DNA of 42,500 nt from Neocallimastix lanati (nom. inval.) (GCA_016946835.1 JACVTC010000004.1:1760001-1802500); one strand, 5' to 3'. Positions 10,871 to 24,301 are shown, counted from the stretch's first letter. Numbers and translations are program-made. The notes: generated from the sequence alone by a model not told the origin.

Positions 10871-13800
10871 TTAATAGTCTATTTTATTAAAATCCATCGT
10901 GACACCACTACCTTGAACAATATCTTGAATATCATTTTCATTAAAGTCTTTTATTACCTCCAAAAATAGATTCTTTGCATTATTAATACTTTGATCATTA
11001 GATTTCATTATGATAGCTTCATTACTGTCAGGTATTGTATTAGAAGTTGTAATATTATTTAAGGTAGGATTTAAATTTATATTTGTTATAGTATTAAAGT
11101 TTTCCGATGAAGGTAGATTATTATTAAATTGATTCATAGTTAATGATTGTCTCTTTTGATAGATTTCATTCTTATCAAGGGTATTTGGTAATGGAGGAGA
11201 TGTAACCTCTAAACCATTTGTAGTGGTTGAAAGATTATTATGAAGAGAGGTTAGATTTAATCCATTTGAGTTTGTTGTCGTTACTTGACCATTATTATAA
11301 TAGTTAGATGAATTAACATTTACGGTTCCATTTGGATAGTTAAGGCTAAAATTTTGTAAATAATTTATATTTGAACTTGGGATATAATTTAATCCATTGA
11401 CGTTAATATTAGTATTGGTTGAAGACTGAGGTGATATTGATGCATGATGACTATTTAAATTTAATAAATTATTGTTATTCATAGTAGTTGCATTCGTCGA
11501 ATTTAAGGTTGGATTAGTGTTATTGGTATAACTTGAATTTAAGCCTAGTGATGGGCTAACTCCTAAATTATTATTAATAGTATCATTAATATTGTTTTTA
11601 TTATTGTTATTATAAGTATAACCATTATGATTCAATGTATTATTTCCTAATGAGGCGGTATAAAGAGAAGGATCAACTGTATTATAAAGATTTGGTGTTT
11701 GGGTATTATTTGTAATAGGATTAGTTGGTATATTGGATAATAAATTTAAACTATCTTGCCCCATTAATGAATTATCAGCCATAGTAGTCAATTCTATTTG
11801 TTTTTGCTGTTGAAGTAATTGCAATTGTAATTTTTTAATTTGAACATTATATAAATTCAAAAGTTGTTCATAATTATTAATAAGATCATCATTAGTAATA
11901 GTTGTATTTAAAGATGATTGATTCATTCTATTAAGTGATGGTGACATTGTTGGATTAACAGAAGCATTTGTAATATCAAAATTATTAGAAATATTTAAAG
12001 AATTATTATTCAAAGTGGTACAAAGATGATTATTATTCAAATGCATATTTGGAGTACTAATTGAACTCTTTAAATAATGACGTTGCTGCTGTTGTTGCTG
12101 TTGTTGTACTAATAAATTCGGATTATTTTGATAATTATAATTGCTTGTATCATTAACTGATAAATTAATCCCTTGTGGTGTAATGTAAGAGTTATTAGTA
12201 ATACCTATATTATTTGTTGGTATGACCTTATTAATTTCTGTATCTTCAATAATATTTGATAAATTATGATGATAAGTTGGTTTAACAAGAAGATTATTTT
12301 GCTGCAAATAATGTTGTTGCTTAAGATTAAGCCTAAAAAAAAAAAAAAAAAAAAAAAGAAAAAGAAAAAATAAAATTTAAAATATTTAATATAAAGGTTT
12401 TAATATGAATAAAGATGAAATTGAACATGTTAACAAAATTATAAATAATATTTAAAATAATATTATATTATAGATTTATTATAAAAATGAATAAATAAAT
12501 AAATAAATTAAAAAAAAAAAAACTTACATATTATTATAAAGTTTCGAATTTCTTTTACGATTAAGCGTTCCACCATTATTAGAAGAGGAGGATAAGGAGG
12601 ATGTACTGGTATGAGTGGAGATAGTAGCATCTGATAATGCTGGGGATAATGGTAACATTTTAGTAATTGCATTTATTGTTGTAGAAGGATTAGAATTAAC
12701 TGGATTAATTTCTTCTTCTTCTATTTGATTTTGAAGCTTTTTTAATTCTTTAAGTGGACTATTATCAGAAGAATAAATTTCTTTTAATAATTGTTCTTGA
12801 CTTAAATTTTTATCTTTTAATAACTCTAAATCTGATAAACTTGAAATATGACGAATTTGATTCGATAAGATACTTGAATTATCAGAGAAATGTTTCTTAT
12901 TAACATGAAAGTTTTGTTTTTTATTTAAATTTGCACAATTATCAGAATTGGATTTAGAAACTAAAGAAATTAATGAATGATTATTCATGATATTTAGTAA
13001 GGAATCTGCTTTTTCAATGTTATTTATTAATTTTTGAGGATCATTTTCATTTTCATTAACCTGACCTTGACCAGTTGATGAAGATAATGCTAATTCATTT
13101 TCTTGAGAAGCAATGAAATTCTTTAAAAAGGTTAAGGTCTCAGTTTTTGTTTGAGATGATACTGAATTAGAATCTCCTAAAGTCATTGCAGATAACGCTG
13201 AAATCAAATTTGCTGTAGTGGTATCTGAAATTGAATTTTTTGAAAGTCGTTTTTCATTAATCATAGCAGAATTAGTATAAAGATTATTGTTATTGGCAGT
13301 TTGGATATTATTTCTGTTAAGGGTATTGGAAACACTTTGTGGTAAATACATGACTTGATCATTATAAGTGAAATTCCTTTGAGTAGGAGAAGGACTAAAT
13401 TGATAACCGGATCCATAATTCTTTCTATCCAACGAAGAATGTATGGATTGTTGAGTTTCATTCATGATACCAGTTGGTAAAAAGTTGTTATTAATATTAT
13501 AATTATTACTACTATTACTACTACTATTACTATTACTATTACTACTAAAACTATTACTTCTACTATTAATACTACTAACACTTGATAAAGGCTTATTTAT
13601 ATGATTAGGATTTGATAATGGTTTCAATAAATTTTGTGATGGAGAATTCAAAAGTGTCTCAATTTTTTTATTTTCATCATCTAAATGATTGCTAGTATCA
13701 GAATATATTTTGCTATTATCAGTATTATCAGTATTATCACTGTTTACATTTATACTGCAAGTGTTATCATTGTTGCTATTATTACTATGGCTATTATTAT

Positions 13801-15355
13801 TATTATTGTTATTGTTATTGTTCAATAAATTATATAATATACTATTTCTTTTATTTGATATATTATTATGGAGGTCTGCTTCAGAGTTTGGCATTGCTTT
13901 CTCTATTATATTTTCATTTTCATTATGAAGGGTATTTCCACTATTGTTATTATTATTCATTATATCATTTTTCACATTACTATCACTATTATTATTATTA
14001 ATGGTATTATTATCATTAACGTTATTATTATTATTAATAGTATTATTATTATTAATAAGAGTAGAATTAGACGATAGTGATGATTCGACAGAATTAGATG
14101 AAGAATACTTTGTAGGTAACACCACTGGTTGAGGTTGTAACGATGAGATTAAAAGTTGCTGCTGCGTTGATAATGAAGTATGAACAGATCGTATTGGTAT
14201 ACTTACAGCTTGATTGGAATTATTTTTTGTTGAAACTGTTGATGAATTATTTGTAGTATTAAATTTAGTGATATTATTATCACCTCCATTTGTACTGTTA
14301 TTATTCATTTTATTGCTAATAATATTTGTATTGCCATTAGAACTTCTTAATCCTCCTTTATATAAGCTTGAACGTTTCATAGAAGTATAAGTTTTTGCTG
14401 ATTCTTCAGACGTTGAAGGTATAGGATATCCATTTTGAAGAGCATACTCGTTTAATTCACCCTGCTGCAATTGTTGTATTCTTTGCTTAATATAATAATT
14501 TTCAAAATAATCCATATAAATACGTTGAGATTCACTTATTAATTTTTTGAAACATGAAGAAACAACTTTTGGAGCTTTGGCACTTGATTCAAAAAATGGA
14601 ATGCTAGTTAAATTAGCAAAAAGGCGACCTTGTTCAGTTGTGACTTCACGATTTCTAGAACTAGTTATACGTTTAACAATAGTATCTACCATACTACCGA
14701 CCAAGATCATGGGTATATCTTTTGGTCTTTCCATTTTTATTTCCACTATCTTTCTGAAATAATTCCATATATGATGAAATGACTCTTCATTACCAACGTC
14801 ATAAACAAGCATAAAAGCATCTGCTTTTTCAATGGCGGAAGGTATTAAAGAAGAAAATTCTTCAGCACCGCCAATTTCAGTAATTGTTAAATTTATTGTT
14901 TGTGAATGCTCCATTTTTTCCTTTTCAGGATGTTCCATGAAAAGACTTTGACTTACAGATAAGTCATCCAGTGAAACTTCATTTAAGGTATCTACTGAAA
15001 AGTCACATGATGAACCATCCATATTACTTGAAATTTCAGAAAGTATTGATTCTAAATCTAACACAGAATCTTTTGGTATAGTTTGATTATTTAATACTTC
15101 TTGTAAACTCTCTGTTTGATTTGAAACTAAAAATAAAGAAGATGTATTATAATTACTATCATTACGATTAGTATTAACAATATATTGCAATAAAATAGAA
15201 TCCTCGATTGTTGGAGAATAAGAATCCTTTTCACACGTTATAGCATTTTTTGGATTAACGAAAGTTGAAATTAATGATGATTTACCAGTATGCTTATCCC
15301 CTAGAACTAAAATGTTCATATGGGTTACTTTACCCAAATCATTTAATAGAACCAT
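10871..15355 (-). CDS. Large Ras-like GTPase-domain protein with Asn-rich C-terminal tail, two exons
   Basis: Exon 1 is 15355-12528 and exon 2 is 12332-10871. The donor is GTAAGT, the acceptor is a T-run followed by AG, and an ATG codon is split across the junction, giving 1429 residues. Residues 13-280 form a Ras-superfamily fold: P-loop GDKHTGKS (19-26), a switch-I-like YSPTIEDS (46-53), EIGGAEEF (160-167) in place of DTAGQE, a VYDV strand (184-187), VGSMVD (219-224) in place of GNKxD, and ESSAKA (256-261), matching the ETSAK box. An acidic Ser-rich insertion of about 90 residues (63-152) sits between switch I and the third box. The remaining ~1150 residues are mostly Asn/Ser-rich low complexity with poly-Asn and a poly-Gln run; two short coiled stretches break this up. 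There is no C-terminal CAAX box (it ends KIDY), so prenyl anchoring is not expected. The subfamily is not clear. Confidence 0.85.
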
Positions 15356-17567
15356 AATGGGGTTAATTAGCGTAATATTAATAAAATTTAATTATTTTAT
15401 TAATAATTTTTTATTATAATTATTATTTTCTTTTTGTTTATATAAAAAAAATAATAAATAAATAAAATATACTATTGTCGTTTTAATTAAATTTGAAAAT
15501 ATTGATTTTAAGCGTTTAATCTAAATAATTCTTATTTTCTTTTATAATTTGCTTATTATTATTACTTAAAAAAAATAAAATTAAATAAAACTAAATAAAA
15601 TTAAAAAAAATATATATATTAGTATTATTAAATTTTTTTAAAAAATTTAACAAATTTATTAATTATTATTACTATATTATTTATTATTTTAAATATTTTA
15701 AAATATAATTTATATATATATGAGTTTAGGATTATGAATATTTAATACTTACATTATATATAAAAATAATTTCCTTCTAAAATATATTTCATAGTTTTAT
15801 AAATAATAAGATTATTTATTTAATATTTCATAATTAATTATTATTTTCTCTATGAACAATTTTCTTTTTTACTCTTTACGAATTATTACTGAATAAATGT
15901 TTTTTCCAATGTAGAATATATATATAAATGTATGTTATTTAATTTTTGTAACTAAATTCCTAAATGATTTTTTAAAAACGCCTAAAAATTTTATTAATGA
16001 AATTATTAGTATTTAAAGCTTTGTACATCTATATTAATTAATATCATTAAATAAAATATATATTCTATATATATATATTTTAATAAATATTTATTTATAT
16101 TTAAATAAAATAAATTTATCCTTCTTTTACCTTTCAAATAGTCTTTTTTAAATATAATAATTATTAATTTGCTTTTTTTCTATTTAATTTTTAGTAATTA
16201 ATTTTTTCAAAATTGCTTATTTATAAAATTTATAATTCTTGTTTCAATAATTTATAGGTCTATGTTGTATTTTAATTTTATATACATAAAACATTGCACT
16301 TTCAAGGTCTAAGATTTTTATTTTATTTATTTGTAAAAAAAGAAATGAAAAATCAAAATTGCAATAATTAAAATATTTATCAATTATTTTTTATTTTCTT
16401 ATATATTAACTGTTACATATACTCTTTATTTAACAAAACAAAATAAAAACAAAAATAAAAACAAAAAAACATAATCACATAATATATTATTTTATTGATT
16501 AAATAATAAATAATAAAAGGTCTTCGATAACAATTAATTTTATCTCATGAGAATATTTTTTTTATAATAATAAATTATTTGTGTGTATGTATATGTGTAT
16601 GTATATGTGATTTTTGATTTTTGATTTTTTTTTTTATTGCTTTTTTTTTTTCTTCTTTATTATATTTTTATAATATTAAATTAGTTATATGATTTATTGA
16701 TTATTGTTTCTTTCTTTATCAGTTTACAAATAAATAATAAAGTAAAAATTAAAAGTCTAAAATAATATTATTAAAATTAAATATTACAAGTATAAAAAAA
16801 AAGTATATTTTAAATAAAATAAAATTTTAAATATAAAATAATGAAAGTTAAATAAAATGTTCATAATAATATTTAAATTTTTATTTATTCATTTTCCTTT
16901 TTTTGATTTTTTTCCATCTAAAATCACAATTATAAAAAAAAAATAAAATAAAAAAAAGAAAAATAATAATAATAATAATAATAAAATAAATATTAGAAAA
17001 CTAAAGAATATATATTTTTTAAAAAAAAATTAATATTAATAATAATAAATTAAAACATATAAAAAATAATTTAAAAAAAAACTTTATTATAAAAAATTAT
17101 TATTTTTTTTATTAAAATTTTTTCATTATTAAATATTATAACATTTATTATTAATAATTTAATACAAATATTTTTTAAAAAAAAAATAATTTATTACAAT
17201 TATTTATTATAATGTATTGTATTATATATTATTATATTTATTTTTAATTGAATTTTTAGTTATAATAAAAAAAATTTTTTTAAATAAAAATAAAAAATTT
17301 AAATATATATGAATATATATATATTCTAATTTTTATGGTTACATATTCTATTTCTATTATATTATATCATATATAAGAATATAAAAGGTTGATTTAACCA
17401 AAAAAAAATCTATTGTGTCTATTAAAAATATATTGTAATACATTGTTTTGAATATATTATAATATTTTTTATTATTATTTTTATATCGTTAATTTAAATT
17501 AATATATCATACAATCGATTGATTGATATTTAAAAATTTTTTTATTGAAATATGCTTAGTTTTTTTT
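15356..17567. other. Gene-free AT-rich DNA upstream of the Ras-like gene
   Basis: The first few hundred bases should include the promoter of the minus-strand Ras-like gene, but I recognise no specific element. A TATG/TGTG tract lies near 16580-16612. No frame on either strand has coding character. Confidence 0.5.
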
Positions 17568-17864
17568 TTTTATTTTATTTTATTATTTATTTTATTATTT
17601 ATTTTATTTTATTTTATTATTTATTTTATTTTATTATTTATTTTATTTTATTATTTATTTTATTTTATTATTTATTTTATTTTATTATTTATTTTATTTT
17701 ATTATTTATTTTATTTTATTATTTATTTTATTTTATTATTTATTTTATTTTATTATTTATTTTATTTTATTATTTATTTTATTTTATTATTTATTTTATT
17801 TTATTATTTATTTTTTTTTATTATTTATTTTATTTTATTATTTATTTTATTTTATTTTATAATG
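17568..17864. repeat. 17-bp minisatellite of TTTA/TTTTA units
   Basis: A 17-base unit (ATTATTTATTTTATTTT) repeats about 15 times almost perfectly. It leaves all plus-strand frames open, encoding only Phe/Ile/Leu/Tyr, so apparent ORFs here are not genes. Confidence 0.85.
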
Positions 17865-18665
17865 TCCTTTTACATATTTTATGTTTAAAAATTTTTATTT
17901 AATATATTGAACATCAAAAAAAGTATTTAATCAAATTATCAAATTATTTATTTTATTTTTTTATATGGTCACATATAAACAATAAAAAAGATAAAAAAAA
18001 CAATTACTATAATAAAATAAAATAATAATATACTTAATATTAGTAAAAAAAAATAATAATCATAAAAAATATAAATATTATTAAATAATAATATTTTACT
18101 TATAAAAATATATACAATTAAATATATTGTATTGCTTTAACAGAAAAAAAATGACAGATAAAAATTCTAGTATATTTCAGACCTTATAATTTCTTTTATG
18201 CCATTACAATAATTCATATTCTATTTTCACATTGTATTACAGTTTCTTTTAGTCATAAGTATATATAATTAAAATATACCATTAATGAATAACTAATAGG
18301 GTATAAAGTTTTCATTGAATAAAAATATATTTTTATTTATTTTATTGTATTAATGTAGTATTTTATAACTATATACAACAACATAAAGAAAAAAAATTTC
18401 AAACATTAGCTTTTTTTATTTTATTCCACCAACTTTTTTATTTTTATAATATTAAAATTATTTGTTTATAAATTAATTCACTAAATACCATAATAAATTG
18501 TTTTTTCTTTTTTCTTTTTTCTTTTTTTTTTTTTTTGTTTTTTTTGTCTTGTATGCAGAGTTTATAATTATCAAATTAATAAAAAATTTTCTCATAATAC
18601 TATTAATGACAATGACAGTAATAATAATTATTTTCTGTACATAACTTTTTAAAGTTTAAACCTAT
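17865..18665. other. Gene-free AT-rich DNA
   Basis: No supportable gene. A 12-codon frame near 18150 (MTDKNSSIFQTL) is too short to credit. Confidence 0.45.
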
Positions 18666-18671
18666 AGTAAT

Positions 18672-18806
18672 TAATAATAAATAATAAATAATAAATAATA
18701 AATAATAAATAATAAATAATAAATAATAAATAATTAATAATAATAAATAATAAATAATAAATAATAAATAATTAATAATAATAAATAATAAATAATAAAT
18801 AAATAA
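18672..18806. repeat. AAATAAT heptanucleotide repeat
   Basis: Tandem AATAAAT units with two small interruptions (TAATTAATAATA), immediately before the 46-bp minisatellite. Confidence 0.85.
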
Positions 18807-18818
18807 TAACTAAAATAT

Positions 18819-19161
18819 ATTTCATTATAATTTGTAGTATATTATTTATCTATTTAATAATTATTTATAAAAACATATTTCATTACAATTTGTAGTATAT
18901 TATTTATCTATTTAATAATTATTTATAAAAACAGTTTGTAGTATATTATTTATCTATTTAATAATTATTTATAAAAACAGTTTGTAGTATATTATTTATC
19001 TATTTAATAATTATTTATAAAAACAGTTTGTAGTATATTATTTATCTATTTAATAATTATTTATAAAAACAGTTTGTAGTATATTATTTATCTATTTAAT
19101 AATTATTTATAAAAACAGTTTGTAGTATATTATTTATCTATTTAATAATTATTTATAAAAA
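18819..19161. repeat. 46-bp minisatellite
   Basis: Five essentially identical 46-bp units start at 18932, 18978, 19024, 19070 and 19116, each beginning CAGTTTGTAGTATATTATTT. Two diverged units (about 18819 and 18875, with an extra TTTCATTA leader) precede them. No frame is coding. Confidence 0.95.
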
Positions 19162-22100
19162 TAAACTTTTTTTTGTTACTCCTAATATAGATAAACAAGA
19201 TCATTAGTCAAATAAAAAAAAATTCCACCTTTTCTTGATATTCAGTAAAAATTCTATCTTTATATATTAAAATATATTGCATTACATATATTTATATTTT
19301 TCATTAGATATATTAATAGATAGTTTATTATTTATTGAAATTAAAATAATATATAATTACAATATATTAAACTAATACTATAATATACTTTAAAGTATAA
19401 TGGCTTTTAAATAAAATAAATATATCAAATTAAATAATAATTTGTAATAATAATCACCATATAAATGTTTTTAATAATTATAGCTAATTAATTAAATCCT
19501 ATATAATAAGAATAAAATTCTTTTAATATTAATGTACATGGATTTGGTTTTTTTCATATAAATAATTAATTTAACAAAATTTAATTAATTTATTTTTTTA
19601 AATAAACTATGTTAACTTTTTTATTCATTATTATATTTTTTTATTTTATTTATATATATTTTTTAAATTAAATTGTTGTATTTGAAGAAAAATAAAATAA
19701 AGTAGAATAAAATAAATATGAAATATTATTACAAATAAAGTGCTTTAGTCAAAATAAAAGCATTAAAAAGAAGTGATAGAATATTAAAGATTTTTTGTCT
19801 TGTTATAAAAAAAAGAACTGCATAAAATTGTAAACTTTTTTCTTTTTTATGATTTAATACATTTATTTAAATGATTTAATATAATTAATTCAATAATATT
19901 TAATTCAAATTTTTTTTATATTAATTAGTATAACAAAAATTTTTTTTCTAATTCATAAAAAGTTTACTTTAAAAATTTTTTATCATTTAAAAAAAAAAAA
20001 AAAAAGAAAAATATTATATAATTTAATGCAATGAGAAGTTAAAATTGGGAATTAATATTGAATGGTGATTAATAATAAATTTTTTTCATTATACTATCAC
20101 CTTTTATTTTATAATTAAAAAAGATGATCAATTAATAAATTTATAATTAATAAAGCATTTTAATTATTTATTAATTCCATTCTTCTTTAATAAAAAGTCA
20201 AATAATTTTAAATAAATTTAGCATATTAAGATTTCTGATTTAAAAATAAAATAAAATAAAAATAAAATAATAATAAAATAATAATAAAATAATAATAAAA
20301 TAAATAAATAAAATTAATTACTAACAATTGCTACGAAATTTCTTTTTAGTATAAAAAAATGAAAATTTTTTACTAAATAATTCAATTATCTGTAACTAAT
20401 ATGTTAATTATAATTAAAATATTTACATATGTTAAAATATTAGGCATTATTCTAAAATACAAATATATATAATTTTTCTTATAATTATTATATATTATAA
20501 TTTTTTATTAACTCAGATTGTACAGAAATATATTTAATAATATTATGATAGTAACTTAATAATTCTTAACATATACAATATTATTCCAACTTCACATATA
20601 ATTAATATAATTATTAATAATTGTTTTTTTTATTTTATAAAAAAATATCTTTTATACGTTGAATAACTAAATTATTTATTATTATAAATATATTAACTAT
20701 ATAATAGTTATAAGATGTATTAATAAATATAAATTAAGACATGTACAATATTTAATACATTTTCCTACGAATGTTACTAATACTATTTGTATTAATTGTT
20801 AATGATTATAAATAATTATACATTTGTATTTATTTAAACTATATATTATTTATTATTTATTATTTATTATTTATTATTTATTATTTATTATTTATCAATC
20901 GGTATTCATTATTCAGTAATTCGTAGTAATTACGAAAGTAGAATAATTGTATATCTATATTAATATAAAATAAAGTTTTTATATATGAAGAAAACTTTTT
21001 TTTTTATTGTTTGTTTTTAATTCTTTAAATTAAAAAAAAAAAAAAAAAAAAAAAACAATTAGAATTGGTTTAATATATAGAAAATAATATATGTATATTT
21101 TCAAATCTATTATAGTTAAGTGTACATCTTATTACAAAACTTTATTTATTAAGAGTACTAAATAATATATTTAAACAATTGAAATTCATTATATATTATT
21201 TCATAATAAAATATAATGCAATTATATAAATTTTGATTTTTTTGATACTTCAAAATAAAAAAAAAGATAAAAACAAATAAATATATATATAATAAAATTA
21301 TTTATATATTAAAATAATAAATAAATAAATAGATAAATAAATAATAAAAAATAATAAAAAGAAATTAATAATGGATAATATATTGAGATTAAAATAAAAA
21401 AAAATATATATAATTCTATAGTAATAAAATAAATATAACAATTAAATTGAAATTTGACACTAAATTTTATTTACAATTGTAATATATTATATAAATTTAT
21501 TAAAAGCCACATAAAAAAATAAAAAATAAAATAAACATATTTCAAAATAAAAATTAGATAAATTTTTTGTTTATACACTATTAAATTATGAATGATTTGG
21601 AAAATACTTTATTATTCTTAATTATATATAGTGATGGAAGAAATTATTAAAAACTACAGAAAATTTCAATTAAGAGAAAGTACAAAGAAAACTTTATAGT
21701 ATTTCATATATTTCTAATTAATAAGAAATAAAATTTAAAATTTATATATATATTTATATATAGAGTATATATAGAATTATGTTTAATTAGCATATTAGAA
21801 AAAAATAAAAATAAAAACAGTGTTTTTACACCAAAAGTTTATAAACTACTAATATAATTAAATTAATTTTTTTACATTATAATAATACATTTAATAATGG
21901 TAATTTTCAAGCCTCATTAAAATTTTAAAAATTAAGTACTTTCTAAGGAAATGAAAATTTGGTATATAAGAAATTTATGAACTATTTGTTTTTTATTTAT
22001 ATATTATTTATTTATTTATTATTTATTTATTTATTATTTATTTATTTATTATTTATTAATATTTATTCATTATTAATTATTTATTTAATATTGATTACTA

Positions 22101-22640
22101 TATTCATTTTTGATTTATCTAAAATTATTATTTAATAGCAAAATATATTAAAATTATAATGTAATATAAAGTTTCACCTTTAGCATATATAATATGTATT
22201 TGTTATTAATATTTTTTTTATGATAAAAGGAAAATAAAATTCTATTTGATATTAGAAAAATTTTGTATCACTAAAAAAATTTTTTTTTTATGAGACTTTT
22301 CATAAAAAATGTATTTCATACAATTAATAAATAAATAATTGTTTGTGTTGTTAAAAGTTACAATTATTTAATTATAATATAAATGTAACATAATATCTAT
22401 TTTTAAATATTTATTTTATTTGTTACGTTTTCCTTTTCAGATAAAAATATAATTAGATGATTCGATTCCTTTTTTTTTTTTTTTTTTTTTTTTTGAAACA
22501 GTTAATACTATTTTTATTAGTTAATTTAAATTGACATACTTTCTTTTTTATTAATCTATGTAAATAATATACTGAATATATTATTAATCTAACAAAATAA
22601 AAAAAAATATGTATATAATGCTTTTATTTTATATATAAAG
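19162..22640. other. Gene-free AT-rich DNA with microsatellites
   Basis: Holds AAATAAT units at about 20250-20312, TTATTTA units at 20843-20896 and TTATTTATTTA units at 21995-22060. Two adjacent tiny frames near 21587-21700 (MNDLENTLL and MEEIIKNYRKF) have slightly protein-like composition but no flanking exons. Nothing else stands out. Confidence 0.45.
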
Positions 22641-22739
22641 GATTAATTCAGAGCTTTGCATTGTCCCTTTAACATTAGAGTATAAATCATTGAAAAACGC
22701 AAAATTGAGAATATCAAAAATTTTATTTAAATATTCAGA
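22641..22739 (+). pseudogene. Isolated exon-like segment
   Basis: A 99-base segment flanked by an acceptor-like TATATAAAG and a donor GTAAGT. It is open in one frame (starting at base 2) for 32 codons of balanced composition: INSELCIVPLTLEYKSL, then KNAKLRISKILFKYS. Its G+C content exceeds the surroundings. I found no partner exons nearby, so it is either a relic or an exon of an unrecognised gene. Confidence 0.2.
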
Positions 22740-22741
22740 GT

Positions 22742-23472
22742 AAGTTTCCATAATAATAGTCTGTATACATATGTTGACTTATGTTTTCTCGTATTTTATA
22801 TTGAATTTATATATAATTGTTCAAGCACTCTCTCTCTTTCTAAATAAATAATACAGTTAAATAACAAATATTAATAAAAAAAAAAAAAAAAAAAATTTTT
22901 TTAATAAATCTTATATAAATATTCATCTATCATTTCATTTTTACTTGTTATTTTTATTAAATATATTAAATTGGACTACATTCTAAAATCTACTTTTTAC
23001 ATTAATGTATTGATGAATAGTATATATTTCATCTTAATAAACCTTTTTTACTGAAAATTTTATTTCTTGATTTCCATAATAAATATTATTTTGGATTGTC
23101 AATTTATATAAAATTAAAAAAAAAAAAAATTAATAATATAGTAATGTTGAAATTTTTCCAATATTTTATTTATTTATTTATTTATTCATTTATTTTACAA
23201 TATAAAATTCATCTTTATAATTTAATCTATCTTTATCTCAATATTAATGTCTCCATAGAAAAAAAGTAAATATTTAAATATATATTTTACCCTATTACCT
23301 ATTGATTGGGATTTAATAATTATGATTTTTTTTTAAATATTTATTTTAGAACAAACTATTTTATAAATAATCCATCTTATCTATATATATAAATATATAT
23401 ACATTCTATAGCAGATTTTTATGAATTTTCATTAATTGAAAGTATGAAAAAAAATAAAACCATCAACAATAA

Positions 23473-23523
<51 letters not shown>

Positions 23524-23640
23524 TAAATAAACTCTACTTATTCTTCTTCTGTTTAGGATCTAGTTATATGAATTTATATATAAATCTATACTTTTATTGA
23601 TTTTTTTCTATTAATTAAATAACCGAGGCTAATTTTTTTA
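22742..23640. other. Gene-free AT-rich DNA
   Basis: Includes an AAT microsatellite at about 23474-23521 and several A and T runs. No coding frame is supported. Confidence 0.45.
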
Positions 23641-23645
23641 CTTTT

Positions 23646-23755
23646 TTAGACTGGGATTAACGAGAGGAGAGGACAATAGGATCTCTCCCTTAAACGCATC
23701 AGACTCTCATTGGATTCTTTGCCATACCGTTTCGGCGTCCACGTGGACGCGGCTT
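23646..23755. other. G+C-rich island, candidate structured RNA or inserted fragment
   Basis: About 110 bases with roughly 50% G+C in a region otherwise near 10%. It contains a perfect 16-base palindrome (GCGTCCACGTGGACGC), a CCGTTTCGG hairpin, and a GGAGAG/CTCTCC inverted pair around an 11-base loop. It begins right after TTTTTTTACTTTTTTAG, a textbook 3' splice site. One plus frame stays open for about 47 codons, and a minus frame stays open for about 25. I do not recognise it as tRNA, 5S, U1-U6, SRP or RNase P. In AT-rich genomes such islands are often non-coding RNA genes, but that is inference. Confidence 0.4.
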
Positions 23756-24259
23756 TATAAAACAGGTTTCATTGAAGCTAATTAATAATAATATTTTAAT
23801 TAATTATCTTTAATCTTCTTAAATATAATAAAGAAATATATTAATATATATCATATATATCTTTAATAAGTCATTCATAAACTTCCAGTTTAATTTTTAG
23901 TTCTTATCTAAAAAAAAAAAAAAAATTCGGGAATGACTTAATATAGGTATATAATTTTATAATGCAATAAATAATAACCTTATATATATATATTTTATAA
24001 CATAAATAAAAACAAAATAATAAAATAAAAATTAACTTTTCAGTTTTTTTTTTTTTTTATCATATTTATTCTTGATTTACAACTTTATATAATTTATAAA
24101 ATAATTAAAATAAGCTAAAAGCTAAATCCATGATTTATTCTACCTTATTTTTAATTCAATTTCCTAATATATTATTTCATATTATTTCATTTCCGTATAT
24201 AAACATATATATATATATATATATTTTTATATAATAGTAAATTTTTAAAAATAAGTAGA

Positions 24260-24301
<42 letters not shown>

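Noticed and set aside
17523-17902. Long open frames rich in Phe/Ile/Leu/Tyr
   Set aside because: They are the 17-bp AT minisatellite read through; no residue diversity and no exon structure.
21587-21700. Two adjacent 20-codon frames (MNDLENTLL, MEEIIKNYRKF)
   Set aside because: Too short, different frames, and no splice-consistent partners.
22455-22500. GATTCGATTCC followed by a long T-run, resembling a tRNA B box and Pol III terminator
   Set aside because: No A box, acceptor stem or cloverleaf can be drawn upstream, so it is probably chance.
23646-23755. Reading the G+C island as a known RNA (U4-like CCAATGAG, 28S-like CTCGTTAATCC) or as a ribosomal-protein fragment
   Set aside because: Only 8-11 base matches in isolation; the rest of each family's conserved sequence is absent.
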